A stretch of DNA of 64,000 bases from contig NZ_JAWLCI010000001.1 in assembly GCF_041687215.1 (NCBI RefSeq), positions 219,461 through 283,460 on the forward strand, given 5' to 3'. This document shows positions 51,726 through 60,245 of this stretch, in pieces; the stretch's first letter is position 1, and each line of letters begins with the position of its first letter. The position numbers were made by a program, and so were the translations under genes. Source of the stretch: Mariniphaga sp041687215 (lineage in GTDB: Bacteria > Bacteroidota > Bacteroidia > Bacteroidales > Prolixibacteraceae). The notes below the pieces were generated by a model that saw nothing but the letters and a program-made list of their open reading frames with translations, did not search any database and had not been told where the DNA came from.

Positions 51726-53201
51726 TTAGAGTCCTGTTAAAGCACCTGATTTTCCTGCCCATGTCCATCCAAAAACAGAAGCATCTGCTTTCTTGGTGCC
51801 TGTTCCGGCAGTAACACCTGCAGGAACATCTCCGTTTACATGGTTAGGCAATTCTTCGGCAGTAACATCAATCTCAATTCCTTCAAACGTTACACCGGCA
51901 GCAGTAACCCGGTTAATTTTCTGACCTTCTGAAATTCCGGTAAAAAACAGGTTTTTCAAATCAACAATTGAATTGTTGTCCACATTTATCAGGTCCTGGC
52001 TAATCCGGTCGCCCACTGTTGCAACAATAGTTCCGTTCTGAATCACATGACCTGCTTCCATTGAACCTTCCGGTCCGTCGAGCTCAAAAGCATGGCCTGT
52101 AGGCGCAACTACTATAAAATTGTCAAGCGTGCCATTCCACGACTGGTCTGTGTCAATTCCATCATCGCCCACATTCCAAACCAACACGTTTTTTACATTT
52201 ACGGTGCCTCCAAACCATTCAATTCCGTCATCCTGATTGGCTACTACTTCAATGTTTTCAATTACGGTACCCGAGCCAACTCCGCCAAGCGAAAGGCCGT
52301 TGATTTCGTTGCCCGAACCAATATTTGTTCCACCATGGCGAATGGAAATATATTTCAATACCCCTGAATTATCACCGGGTTCGTTTCCACCGTAAAGTCC
52401 GTTCTGGTCAGAAGTTGGAATTCCTTCAATCTGAATTTCGCTTACATCGCCCGATTCGTTCGATGCTGAAATGGGTGCTTTTCCAAGCACGATAACGCCA
52501 CCCCAAAGTCCGTTGATATCCGGGTCGAGGTTTGGGCTTCCAAAGTTACCGGCAGCAACATCTTCAATAGAAATTTCGTCGGCTACTGAAGTGAAAATAA
52601 TTGGTGCGTCGGCAGTTCCTTCAGCCATTAGTGTTCCGCCGCGGGCAACCAGCAAAGCAGTGGCGTTTGCTCCGGTACCGGCTTCACCTTTAATGATGGT
52701 ACCTGGTTCAATGGTTAATGTAACTCCGTTAACAACGGTTATCCTTCCTCCCAAAATATAAACTTTATCAGAAGTCCAGGTTGTGTTCTGGGTAATATTG
52801 CTTGTAACTTTAACTTCAAATTCCGGCTGGTCGATACTGATAACAGCCGTTGCATCATCGGTTTGCCCTTCAGAATCGGTCACTGTTAATGTGATAGAAG
52901 CAGCACCGGCACTGGAACCAGCACTATAATTAATGGTAATTGAATTTCCGCTAACACTACCTGACGCGTTCAAAACCGAAACATTGGTGCCGGAAGCGGT
53001 ATAATTGGCGGTAAGATCCGAATCTATTGAAACGGTAAAATCAACCGATTGATCAGTTGATCCGAATGGTATGGTAGCCACGTTTGAGGGGGCGGAAACA
53101 ACTGGTTTATCAAAAGCAACAATCGGATCATCTTCATCACAAGCAGTGAAGAACAATCCCAAAATAAGCGTTAAACTGAACAAAAATCTAAATTTTTTCA
53201 T
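51726..53201 (-). CDS. Beta-helix secreted protein (paralog 2) with Ig-like repeat
   Basis: Protein of 491 residues with a lipoprotein leader (LILGLFFTACDEDD). An immunoglobulin/cadherin-like domain (about 35-135, ending ASITLTVTDSEGQTDDATAVI in pieces) precedes the same beta-helix core as the 42764-44074 gene: VYILGGRITVVNGVTLTIEPGTIIKG, GLWGGVIVLGKAPIS, SIRHGGTNIGSGNEINGLSLGGVG, GIEWFGGTVNVKNVLVWN. It ends without a recognised T9SS sorting domain. Its promoter carries phased TGTAATN repeats, and a hairpin separates it from the TonB receptor downstream. Confidence 0.82.
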   Translation of the reverse strand: MKKFRFLFSLTLILGLFFTACDEDDPIVAFDKPVVSAPSNVATIPFGSTDQSVDFTVSIDSDLTANYTASGTNVSVLNASGSVSGNSITINYSAGSSAGAASITLTVTDSEGQTDDATAVISIDQPEFEVKVTSNITQNTTWTSDKVYILGGRITVVNGVTLTIEPGTIIKGEAGTGANATALLVARGGTLMAEGTADAPIIFTSVADEISIEDVAAGNFGSPNLDPDINGLWGGVIVLGKAPISASNESGDVSEIQIEGIPTSDQNGLYGGNEPGDNSGVLKYISIRHGGTNIGSGNEINGLSLGGVGSGTVIENIEVVANQDDGIEWFGGTVNVKNVLVWNVGDDGIDTDQSWNGTLDNFIVVAPTGHAFELDGPEGSMEAGHVIQNGTIVATVGDRISQDLINVDNNSIVDLKNLFFTGISEGQKINRVTAAGVTFEGIEIDVTAEELPNHVNGDVPAGVTAGTGTKKADASVFGWTWAGKSGALTGL

Positions 53202-53233
53202 AACAAATCATTTTTTTTGATTTTAATTTGCGG

Positions 53234-53290
53234 CAAAACTACTTTGGGGTTGTTACAAAATGATTACACGGTAATTAATAAAAAATTACT
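53234..53290 (-). promoter_or_regulatory. Promoter with phased 11-bp TGTAATN repeats (Pho-box-like) of the beta-helix gene
   Basis: On the minus strand, reading toward the gene: AGTAATT (53290), ATTAATT (53279), TGTAATC (53268), TGTAACA (53257), each starting 11 bp after the previous one, then CAAAG and TAGTTTTG (53241-53234), an exact TAnnTTTG. The final repeat ends 9 bp before the -7 element. Seven-base direct repeats with 4-bp spacers are the layout of the enterobacterial Pho box. Confidence 0.6.
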
Positions 53291-53499
53291 TTCCCCTTTC
53301 AAATTCAAATGCTTCAAAAAGAAATAATTAACAAAACCAAAAAAGGCGGAAACAAAGCACTGCAAAGCAAACAGCCAACCGGATGGATAAAATAAAACGA
53401 TTAATCTATCATAATATATTAAATTTCAATTAAAAGAATTTTTACCAGGAATTGCCGAGCGTATTTTTTCTAATTTCGCCGCTTTTTAAGAGGAACAAA

Positions 53500-53958
53500 A
53501 TGAAAAGAATCACATTACTTATAGGACTTATAACCTTACTCATTTCCGGGATAAATGCCCAGAACATTAAAGAATCAGACGGCCTTTTTTACGAAAACGA
53601 TAAACTTTATTCGGGCTCCTACACCACTTTTTTCGATAATGGCCAGCTAAAAATGGAGATGAAAGTAAAAAATGGGGAAAAGCAAGGGAAGGTAAAAATT
53701 TACTTTGAAAACGGCAGGCTGAACGAAATCCGTTCCTACAAAAAAAACCAGATGCACGGAAAGTGGGAAATGTACAACAGCAATAATGTACTGGTATCAG
53801 TTGCCCGTTACAAAAACGGGAAAAAGCACGGCAAATGGAAAATATGGAACGACAATGGAAATTTGTTGTATGAACTTCAGTATAAAAACGGAGAAAAAAC
53901 AGGCACCTGGAAAAGTTATGATGGCGCCGGGAACCTGATTAATGAGCGCAAATACTGA
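53500..53958 (+). CDS. YwqK-like MORN-variant repeat protein
   Basis: Protein of 152 residues with a signal peptide (LITLLISGINAQ). ATG 53500 is chosen: AAGAGG lies just upstream and it opens the signal peptide; a 16-codon longer frame is rejected. Four MORN-variant repeats follow, for example GQLKMEMKVKNGEKQGKVKIYF, GRLNEIRSYKKNQMHGKWEMY and GNLLYELQYKNGEKTGTWKSY (each a repeat unit). The same repeats occur in proteins often labelled YwqK antitoxins, but there is no toxin here. Function unknown, likely a periplasmic binding module. Confidence 0.8.
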   Translation: MKRITLLIGLITLLISGINAQNIKESDGLFYENDKLYSGSYTTFFDNGQLKMEMKVKNGEKQGKVKIYFENGRLNEIRSYKKNQMHGKWEMYNSNNVLVSVARYKNGKKHGKWKIWNDNGNLLYELQYKNGEKTGTWKSYDGAGNLINERKY

Positions 53959-53969
53959 TGCATGGTAAA

Positions 53970-54026
53970 TGTAATAAAACTGTAATAATTCCTTAACCGG
54001 GGTGTAATTCTACCAAGGTACTTTTG
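53970..54026 (+). promoter_or_regulatory. Promoter with phased 11-bp TGTAATN repeats (Pho-box-like) of the CarboxypepD_reg gene
   Basis: TGTAATA (53970), TGTAATA (53981), CTTAACC (53992), TGTAATT (54003), each 11 bp apart, then 9 bp and TACTTTTG (54019-54026), an exact TAnnTTTG. Spacing is the same as in the beta-helix promoter. Leader to the start codon at 54055 is about 25 nt. Confidence 0.65.
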
Positions 54027-54054
54027 TAAAGTAAAATCATTTAAATTATTAAAA

Positions 54055-54405
54055 ATGAAAAAATTACTGATTGGCGTTTTCGCACTTTTACTGGCAGTTA
54101 CTGTTTCAGCTAACGATAAGGGAGAAAAAACAAGTACCGATACTGAAAGCAAGGCAACTGTAGCACTTTCAGGAACTGTTCTCGATTCAAACTCAGGAGA
54201 ACTTTTAGTGGGAGTTGAGGTACAGATTGAAGGTACCACTGCGAAAACCTACACCGATTTTGATGGAAACTTTACGTTTGAAAATATGAAACCGGGTGAA
54301 TACAAACTGGTAACCAACTACATTTCGTACAACAAAACTACTGAAACGTTAAAAGTTGATGCCAAAGAAAACCAGGTAAAAATTAAACTGCAGAATTCAA
54401 ATTAA
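54055..54405 (+). CDS. Small secreted CarboxypepD_reg-like domain protein
   Basis: Protein of 116 residues with a signal peptide (LLIGVFALLLAVTVSAND) and one CarboxypepD_reg-like sandwich: ALSGTVLDSNSGELLVGVEV, TYTDFDGNFTFENMKPGEY, LVTNYISYNKTTETLKVD. This module usually caps TonB receptors; here it stands alone. It is controlled by a promoter with the phased TGTAATN repeats, and it ends at a bidirectional terminator. Confidence 0.82.
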   Translation: MKKLLIGVFALLLAVTVSANDKGEKTSTDTESKATVALSGTVLDSNSGELLVGVEVQIEGTTAKTYTDFDGNFTFENMKPGEYKLVTNYISYNKTTETLKVDAKENQVKIKLQNSN

Positions 54406-54437
54406 TTCGGCTTTAAAAAAAACTGGAAGCAAAAAAG

Positions 54438-54482
54438 TTCCGGACGTTCAGGTATAATCGCCTGAATATCTGGAATTTTTTT
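54438..54482. terminator. Bidirectional intrinsic terminator
   Basis: TTCCGGACGTTCAGG (54438-54452) and CCTGAATATCTGGAA (54461-54475) pair with two mismatches and are flanked by A (54431-54436) and T (54476-54482) runs, so it can serve the small CarboxypepD_reg gene (+) and the aldo/keto reductase gene (-). Confidence 0.8.
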
Positions 54483-54488
54483 ATCCAA

Positions 54489-55472
54489 CTATTTCAAAAC
54501 CGCTTCAATTTTCTGTAATTCTTCTGCACTGAATGCTCTCTTTCTCAGCATTTCCACGTTGTCGTCAATCTGCTGAACCGAACTGGCTCCAATTAAAACT
54601 GAAGTAATCCGATTGTCTTTCAGTACCCACGCCAACGCCATTTGTGCCAGCGACTGCCCCCGGTTTTGCGCGATTTCATTTAGGGCCACAATTTTATCGT
54701 GTGCCGAATCCACATCCTCTTTTTTCAGGAAAACCTCGCGGGTGGCACGCGAACCTTCCGGAATGCCTTTTAAATACTTGTTGGTAAGCAGTCCCTGTGC
54801 CAACGGCGAAAACGGAATACACCCGATTCCTTCGTCTTCCAGCACATCCAGCAGACCGTCTTCCACCCAACGTTCAAACATCGAATACCTGGGTTGATGG
54901 ATGAGACAGGGTGTGCCCAGTTCTTTTAAAATCTGCGATGCTTCCTTTGTCATGTCTGCGGGGTAATTGGAAATGCCAGCGTACAAAGCTCTCCCCGAGC
55001 GCACCGCCTGATCAAGCGCCATCATGGTTTCTTCCAGCGGTGTGTCGGGATCGGGACGGTGTGAATAGAAAATATCCACATATTCGAGCCCCATGCGTTT
55101 CAGACTTTGGTCGAGGCTGGCCAGCACATACTTGCGGCTACCCCACTCGCCATAGGGTCCGGGCCACATTAAATAACCTGCTTTCGACGAGATGATTAGT
55201 TCGTCGCGATAGGCTTTGAAATCCTGTTTCAGAATTTTCCCGAAGTTTTCTTCTGCCGACCCCGGAGGCGGACCGTAATTGTTGGCCAAATCGAAATGGG
55301 TAATGCCCAAATCGAACGCCCGACGCAGCATGGCACGGGCATTCTCAAAATGGTCAATTCCACCGAAATTGTGCCACAAACCCAGCGAAACTGCCGGTAG
55401 TTTTAACCCCCATTTTCCGCAGCGGTTGTAAGTCATTTCATCGTAACGCGATTCTTTTGGAAGATAAGTCAT
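54489..55472 (-). CDS. Aldo/keto reductase (YghZ-like)
   Basis: Protein of 327 residues with the TIM-barrel aldo-keto reductase signature. Catalytic residues: D and Y in FDLANNYGPPPGSAEENFG (in pieces), K in LIISSKAGY, H in YSHRPDPDTP. The NADPH-binding end is SVLIGASSVQQIDDNVE. The closest type is YghZ/L-glyceraldehyde-3-phosphate reductase, which detoxifies aldehydes such as methylglyoxal; the substrate here is inferred. Confidence 0.9.
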   Translation of the reverse strand: MTYLPKESRYDEMTYNRCGKWGLKLPAVSLGLWHNFGGIDHFENARAMLRRAFDLGITHFDLANNYGPPPGSAEENFGKILKQDFKAYRDELIISSKAGYLMWPGPYGEWGSRKYVLASLDQSLKRMGLEYVDIFYSHRPDPDTPLEETMMALDQAVRSGRALYAGISNYPADMTKEASQILKELGTPCLIHQPRYSMFERWVEDGLLDVLEDEGIGCIPFSPLAQGLLTNKYLKGIPEGSRATREVFLKKEDVDSAHDKIVALNEIAQNRGQSLAQMALAWVLKDNRITSVLIGASSVQQIDDNVEMLRKRAFSAEELQKIEAVLK

Positions 55473-55559
55473 AATATGTATTTTTTATTTGGTTAAAAAT
55501 GTTGTTTTGATTTATTTCTGAAAGGTATCTATTTTATAAAAAATGCACAAACAAACAAC

Positions 55560-56144
55560 CTATTTCTTCTCTTTCATCACCCAGTAAATGCCCTTTAGTC
55601 CCGGCCTGATGTCGTCTGTCTTAAGTAAAACCAGAATTTTATCGATGTAGGCCATTGCTCCCCAGCCCACAGCAACGTAGTAAAACCACAAATTGAAACC
55701 CCAAACAAACAGTACAAAAAAGAAAGCGCCTTGCAGGTAGCCGGCAATTACCGGCCCATACAGGTGCAGACCGGGAATTTTTCCGAAACGAATAAAAGCT
55801 ACCAGGTAGCTGATGATAAAAATGGCAAGAAACAAATACAACAGCCAGGCGTGTGGTTTAAAATCCTGCCATTTAAACAAAAATACGCCAAGCAATGCCA
55901 GAACGTAAGTGCCAATATCAGCGAGGTTATCGAGCGCTGCACCAAAATTTGTTACCAAGTTAAATTTTCGGGCGATAAATCCATCAATAATATCGGTAAT
56001 CAGATTAATACAAAACAAAATCACAAACCACCTTTCAACACCAAGTAGCGCCAAAATCAGCACCACCGGAAACATAATTAACCGGTAAAAACTGATGATA
56101 TTGGGGACATTCAAAATATTTTCGGCTTTGAAAAAGAGTTTCAT
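55560..56144 (-). CDS. CDP-alcohol phosphatidyltransferase
   Basis: Protein of 194 residues with about five or six membrane helices. The family signature DGxxARx8Gx3Dx3D is present in DIIDGFIARKFN and FGAALDNLADIG. It links an alcohol (for example glycerol phosphate or inositol phosphate) to a CDP-activated lipid. It ends a minus-strand cluster with a polyprenol-kinase-like gene and a CdsA-like gene upstream, so the substrate may be the lipid those enzymes produce (inference). Confidence 0.9.
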   Translation of the reverse strand: MKLFFKAENILNVPNIISFYRLIMFPVVLILALLGVERWFVILFCINLITDIIDGFIARKFNLVTNFGAALDNLADIGTYVLALLGVFLFKWQDFKPHAWLLYLFLAIFIISYLVAFIRFGKIPGLHLYGPVIAGYLQGAFFFVLFVWGFNLWFYYVAVGWGAMAYIDKILVLLKTDDIRPGLKGIYWVMKEKK

Positions 56145-56170
56145 ATAATTAATGATTTTCGATTCAACAT

Positions 56171-56845
56171 TTATAACAAAATAACCAGTACCAGCAAAAC
56201 ACTCATGGGAATGAACATGTTATCACTCCCCTTCCAGCTTAACATTTCAGCAATCGTACTTACAAAAGCCACCGTAAATGCAATCAGAAAAACCTGCAGA
56301 TTAATTTGTTCCTGATTAAAGTATAACGCAATTAGGCTGATGATAAAACAGGAAACAAAAAACGAAAGCGATCCCAGCCAGGTTTTTTGCAGCTCATGCC
56401 CAAACAGTTTTATTTTATGGTTGTATTGCTGCAAATTGATACCCAGAATTCCGGCCACCGGATCGCAAATGGCCAGTACCAGAATGGGCAAAATAAACAG
56501 AAACTTGTTATCGAGCTTGTGCGAAACCAGAAAGGTAAGGTAAATGGAAACCGGCAGCAGGTAACTGCCTATGGAAATGCGCTGGATGTCGTGAATCGAT
56601 TTCAGGTAGGTGCGGTGGCGGCTGACAAACAACAGAATGAAAAATGCAACTGCCATAAACAGTACATACCAATGATTATCAAAAAGGTAAGGAAAAGTGA
56701 TGGTGGACAATGTGGCGGTGAAGTGCGCAAACTTGCGGGTAATTTCACCTTTTAAACCCAAACGGCGGTAAACCAATTCGTTAAAAACCAATAGTAACGC
56801 AATGGCAACCATATAAATTACTGTTAATCCGATTTGATTTCCCAT
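56171..56845 (-). CDS. Polyprenol/phytol kinase-like membrane protein
   Basis: Protein of 224 residues with about seven membrane helices, starting at ATG 56845 (a TTG three codons upstream is rejected). It matches the dolichol/phytol kinase family: LGLKGEITRKFAHFTATL and VLAICDPVAGILGINLQQ, the latter resembling a CTP-kinase core. These enzymes phosphorylate lipid alcohols, commonly with CTP. It lies 26 bp from the CDP-alcohol transferase and 5 bp from the CdsA-like gene. Confidence 0.75.
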   Translation of the reverse strand: MGNQIGLTVIYMVAIALLLVFNELVYRRLGLKGEITRKFAHFTATLSTITFPYLFDNHWYVLFMAVAFFILLFVSRHRTYLKSIHDIQRISIGSYLLPVSIYLTFLVSHKLDNKFLFILPILVLAICDPVAGILGINLQQYNHKIKLFGHELQKTWLGSLSFFVSCFIISLIALYFNQEQINLQVFLIAFTVAFVSTIAEMLSWKGSDNMFIPMSVLLVLVILL

Positions 56846-56850
56846 AACTT

Positions 56851-57582
56851 TCAATTTAAAAATCCTAAAAGTTCAATTACGCCAACGAAAGCACCACCCG
56901 TAATCAGGCTGTCGAATCGGTCGAGGAACCCTCCGTGCCCCGGAAGTAGCTGTGAAAAATCTTTTACATTATATTTTCGTTTGTAAACCGATGCAGCCAA
57001 ATCGCCTGCAAATGCAAACAGAACAATTCCTGCCGCAATCAGCAAAGTTTTCGATATTGAAAATTCAACCAGACTTTTCAATAACAATGAGCTGGCAAGT
57101 GCAATCAAAACTCCGCCAACCAAACCTTCCACTGTTTTTCCGGGGCTGATAGCCGGAAAAAGTTTTCGTTTGCCCGCCAACTGCCCGCTAATTTGACTGA
57201 ATGCATCGAAAATGGAAAGTACCAGAAAAGTAAATAATACCAGGTCTTTGCTCAACCCGGTGAACCGAAAAAAACCGGCTGACAAAATCACAAATAAAAC
57301 AAAAGCAACCACAAAAAAGCTTTGTTTCCGGTATCCTGAATTCCAAAAAAGTTTTATCAGTTCAAACATTCCGACTAAAATGATTACTAAAGCTATAATT
57401 CTGAAAATTAGTGGATTGAAAATAATTCCAAAAAACAAAGCATGAATAATAATAAAGTAGGTGATGTACTTTATCCAGCTTTTTCGGGCTGTGCTGCGAT
57501 CTTTTTTTCGGTTAATGAAATAAAAAGCAACAGCACCCAGTAAAAAATATGAAAGGATAATAATATAAATCGTAACTATCAT
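56851..57582 (-). CDS. CdsA-like phosphatidate cytidylyltransferase
   Basis: Protein of 243 residues with about six membrane helices, starting at ATG 57582 right after the TauE gene. The CDP-diacylglycerol synthase signature is intact: SVYKRKYNVKDFSQLLPGHG followed by GFLDRFDS. It activates an acidic lipid with CTP. It is shorter than most Bacteroidota CdsA proteins, so it may be a second, specialised copy (inference). Coupled to the kinase-like and CDP-alcohol transferase genes downstream. Confidence 0.9.
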   Translation of the reverse strand: MIVTIYIIILSYFLLGAVAFYFINRKKDRSTARKSWIKYITYFIIIHALFFGIIFNPLIFRIIALVIILVGMFELIKLFWNSGYRKQSFFVVAFVLFVILSAGFFRFTGLSKDLVLFTFLVLSIFDAFSQISGQLAGKRKLFPAISPGKTVEGLVGGVLIALASSLLLKSLVEFSISKTLLIAAGIVLFAFAGDLAASVYKRKYNVKDFSQLLPGHGGFLDRFDSLITGGAFVGVIELLGFLN

Positions 57583-57583
57583 A

Positions 57584-58381
57584 TCAGGCAAAAATCAGTA
57601 TCAAACCAAAACCAAAAATAATTAGAGCAAACCATTGCCGGATGTGGCCTTCCGACCGCTCAATCTTTATTTTTCCCAATAACCGCGGCCCGGCAGCGGC
57701 ACCAATTAAAGTACCCGTCGTAAGCAATAAAACCAAGGTCAGATCAATCTCTCCAATCAAAGCATGACCCGCCAGTGCAGAAACCGTATTGATGAGCACC
57801 ACAGTAAGCGAAGTACCGACAACCAGTTTAATTGGCGCATTTAAGGCAACCAGCCCGGCCAGTACCGGCGCCGATCCGCTGGTACCAAATGTTCCGCTAA
57901 TGATTCCGCCTGCGAAACCGTAGGCTGAACCCTGCGCAAAGAGGCTTTTTTTCAACCTCTTTCCCTCTTTTTCTCTATTCTTATTTTGCTTTTTATTTTT
58001 TCGGCTATTCAAAATAATAACCGCAGCCAAAACCAGGGAATAAATCCCAAAAGCCATTTTTAACTGCTGCGTATCCATTTGTTGTGTAATCCAGGCACCG
58101 GCAACAGCGCCCAATACACCTGCAGCGCCAAAAACCAACACAAGCCTCAAATGAATATTTCCTTGCCGGTAATGTCCCACCGACCCAACCATACACAATG
58201 GCAGCGTTGCAGCCAGCGAAGTTGCCACAGCAATGTGGGCAGGTGTTCTAAAAAATAACATCAAAATCAACGGGAAAAAAAATCCGCCACCACTTCCAAT
58301 CATAGTGGCCAGTAATCCAACAATCATTCCCACCAGAGGAAGCCAGAGATAAATTTGCTGAAATTCAGAGTAAAATACCAT
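57584..58381 (-). CDS. TauE/SafE-family membrane transporter
   Basis: Protein of 265 residues with eight to nine hydrophobic helices. Family hallmarks: IGSGGGFFFPLILMLFF near 30 and FAGGIISGTFGTSGSAPVLAGLVA in the second half (each in pieces). Members export sulfite, sulfonates or organic anions. It is separated by 1 bp from the CdsA-like gene, so it is co-transcribed with the lipid genes; it may move a small anion in that pathway or be unrelated. Confidence 0.88.
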   Translation of the reverse strand: MVFYSEFQQIYLWLPLVGMIVGLLATMIGSGGGFFFPLILMLFFRTPAHIAVATSLAATLPLCMVGSVGHYRQGNIHLRLVLVFGAAGVLGAVAGAWITQQMDTQQLKMAFGIYSLVLAAVIILNSRKNKKQNKNREKEGKRLKKSLFAQGSAYGFAGGIISGTFGTSGSAPVLAGLVALNAPIKLVVGTSLTVVLINTVSALAGHALIGEIDLTLVLLLTTGTLIGAAAGPRLLGKIKIERSEGHIRQWFALIIFGFGLILIFA

Positions 58382-58540
58382 AGGTCTGATTTTCTGATGT
58401 GGAAGGTAAACATAAAATCAGAAAAATAAAAGGGATTGTTCCCAATGTTTAAATCAGGGTTTTTCAATGTACAACCTCCAATAAACTCATTTTTGGTTTA
58501 TCGAAACCTTTAAAATCTCAGAATGTTGTGATAATTCTGT

Positions 58541-60109
58541 TTAGATTTCGTCAGATGCCGGAATCAGCTGGGCAGACAAATCCGGGTCGGGCATGTTTTT
58601 ATCCAGCGGAAAGATGGGACGTACAACCCGTTTGTGGCCAAGCCGATCCAAATCCTGATCTACGCCACCGGGTGTCTGCGCCATAATCCAGTCGGCGCGC
58701 ATGTCGTAAAGTTCGGGCACCAGGTATCCGATTTTTACCACAACAATATCCGTTTCCCTCGGATTCAGCCCCAGCCGGGTAAAATCTTTTTCGTAATGAT
58801 AAGGTTTACGTTTTTTGGTCACAATCACTTTCACGCTTCCCACCTGCACCACCACTGCAATTTCGGCAGTCGGGTCTTCGGTATCGATGGCCAAAACTTT
58901 TCCTGAAAGCTGAATAGGAGGGGAATAACGGTCGTCAACAATAGCTCCCGCAAAACCTTCCGCCTTATTACCCACACCGGCAGCCACTGCTTTTTCCACC
59001 AAATCGGGGCCTGGTAACGAAGCATAAATGAGTGAAGGGCCGTTTTCAGTTTTAAACTCCGGACGACTCAGAATTTGCTGCAGTGTCCAGGTAACGTCAC
59101 CTGCACCGCCGGCAGTAGGATTATCACCCATATCGCTAATGATAAACGGGCGTTTTTCGCTGGCAATGGCCATATCGAGAGATTCATCCAGGGGAGCCAC
59201 CGGGGCCACAAACTCAAATTCATTCCGCACATCCCAAAAACTTTGTGCCAGGTATTCAGCGCCTTTTGTCACTTTTTCCCTGTCGTCGCCGGTAACCATA
59301 ACTACTCCACGATTCCTTGGTTCATCGGCCCAGGCATAGCCAATCCATATTCCGGCATCAATCACCCCATCCTGGTCGGCAACTCCGGGAACTTTGGCAT
59401 ACAGGCTTTTTCCCGGTTCAATACGGGTGCTTGTTTTTTCACCAGGCAGCAAAATGGGTAACGGAATCCAGGCTTTGTATTTTGGTTTTCCCTTGCCGCT
59501 TTCAAGCCTGTCAAGCAAATTTTCCAGCGCACGTTGTTTCGACTCCAGCGCATCTTCGTGCGGCGCCAGGCGGTAGCAGGTAATCAGGTCGGTATGATGG
59601 GCCAACCGTTCAGTTACATTGCCGTGCAAATCCATGGAGGTGGAAATTACCGGCTCCTTCCCCACAACTTCGCGAATTTTGGCAATAAAATCGCCTTCAG
59701 GATCATCCAGTCCAACCACACTCATGGCCCCATGGATGTCGAAAAAGATACCGTCGTAAGGCAGGTTTTCTTTCAGCAAGGCAAGGGTTTCATTTACCAG
59801 TGAATCGTAAGCTGCGCGTGTAACAATTCCGCCGGGAATGGCATGACCGCGCAAAGCAGGAAACCATTCAGCCCGTTTCCGGTTTTCCGAGTTTTCATCT
59901 AAAAAAGGATAGTAGGAAAAAATCTCGTCTCCACGGCGAATACGAAAAGCTTCTGTATGTGTTACTGCCGGAGAAAAGGTACTCGACTCGATGGCCAAGC
60001 CGCAAATAGCTACCCGCGGTAGATCTGAACTGTCTTTTTTTGTTCCCGGTGAACAGGAAAATCCCAAAACCACCAGGGCAGAAACCAAAACAAACGTAAA
60101 CTTTTTCAT
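58541..60109 (-). CDS. M81 family metallopeptidase (MlrC-like) lipoprotein
   Basis: Protein of 522 residues; ATG 60109 gives a lipoprotein leader (ALVVLGFSCSPGTKK). The M81/MlrC fold is clear: ICGLAIESSTFSPAVTHTEAF, FFDIHGAMSVVG, SMDLHGNVTERLAHHTDLITC in pieces, and the C-terminal domain SDMGDNPTAGGAGDVTWTL. MlrC family members cleave cyclic-peptide degradation products or related amide bonds with zinc. Divergent to the sulfatase gene, 136 bp away. Confidence 0.88.
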   Translation of the reverse strand: MKKFTFVLVSALVVLGFSCSPGTKKDSSDLPRVAICGLAIESSTFSPAVTHTEAFRIRRGDEIFSYYPFLDENSENRKRAEWFPALRGHAIPGGIVTRAAYDSLVNETLALLKENLPYDGIFFDIHGAMSVVGLDDPEGDFIAKIREVVGKEPVISTSMDLHGNVTERLAHHTDLITCYRLAPHEDALESKQRALENLLDRLESGKGKPKYKAWIPLPILLPGEKTSTRIEPGKSLYAKVPGVADQDGVIDAGIWIGYAWADEPRNRGVVMVTGDDREKVTKGAEYLAQSFWDVRNEFEFVAPVAPLDESLDMAIASEKRPFIISDMGDNPTAGGAGDVTWTLQQILSRPEFKTENGPSLIYASLPGPDLVEKAVAAGVGNKAEGFAGAIVDDRYSPPIQLSGKVLAIDTEDPTAEIAVVVQVGSVKVIVTKKRKPYHYEKDFTRLGLNPRETDIVVVKIGYLVPELYDMRADWIMAQTPGGVDQDLDRLGHKRVVRPIFPLDKNMPDPDLSAQLIPASDEI

Positions 60110-60245
60110 ATCAATATGGTTAATTACAATCACTTTTAGTTGACAAGACAAAGATAAAAAGGATTTAAAAGGTTATCCACCAATTTTCCGGGATAATCTT
60201 TTTTGCCCGGCTACAATTCCTTATTTTTACACAAACCACAATCCG

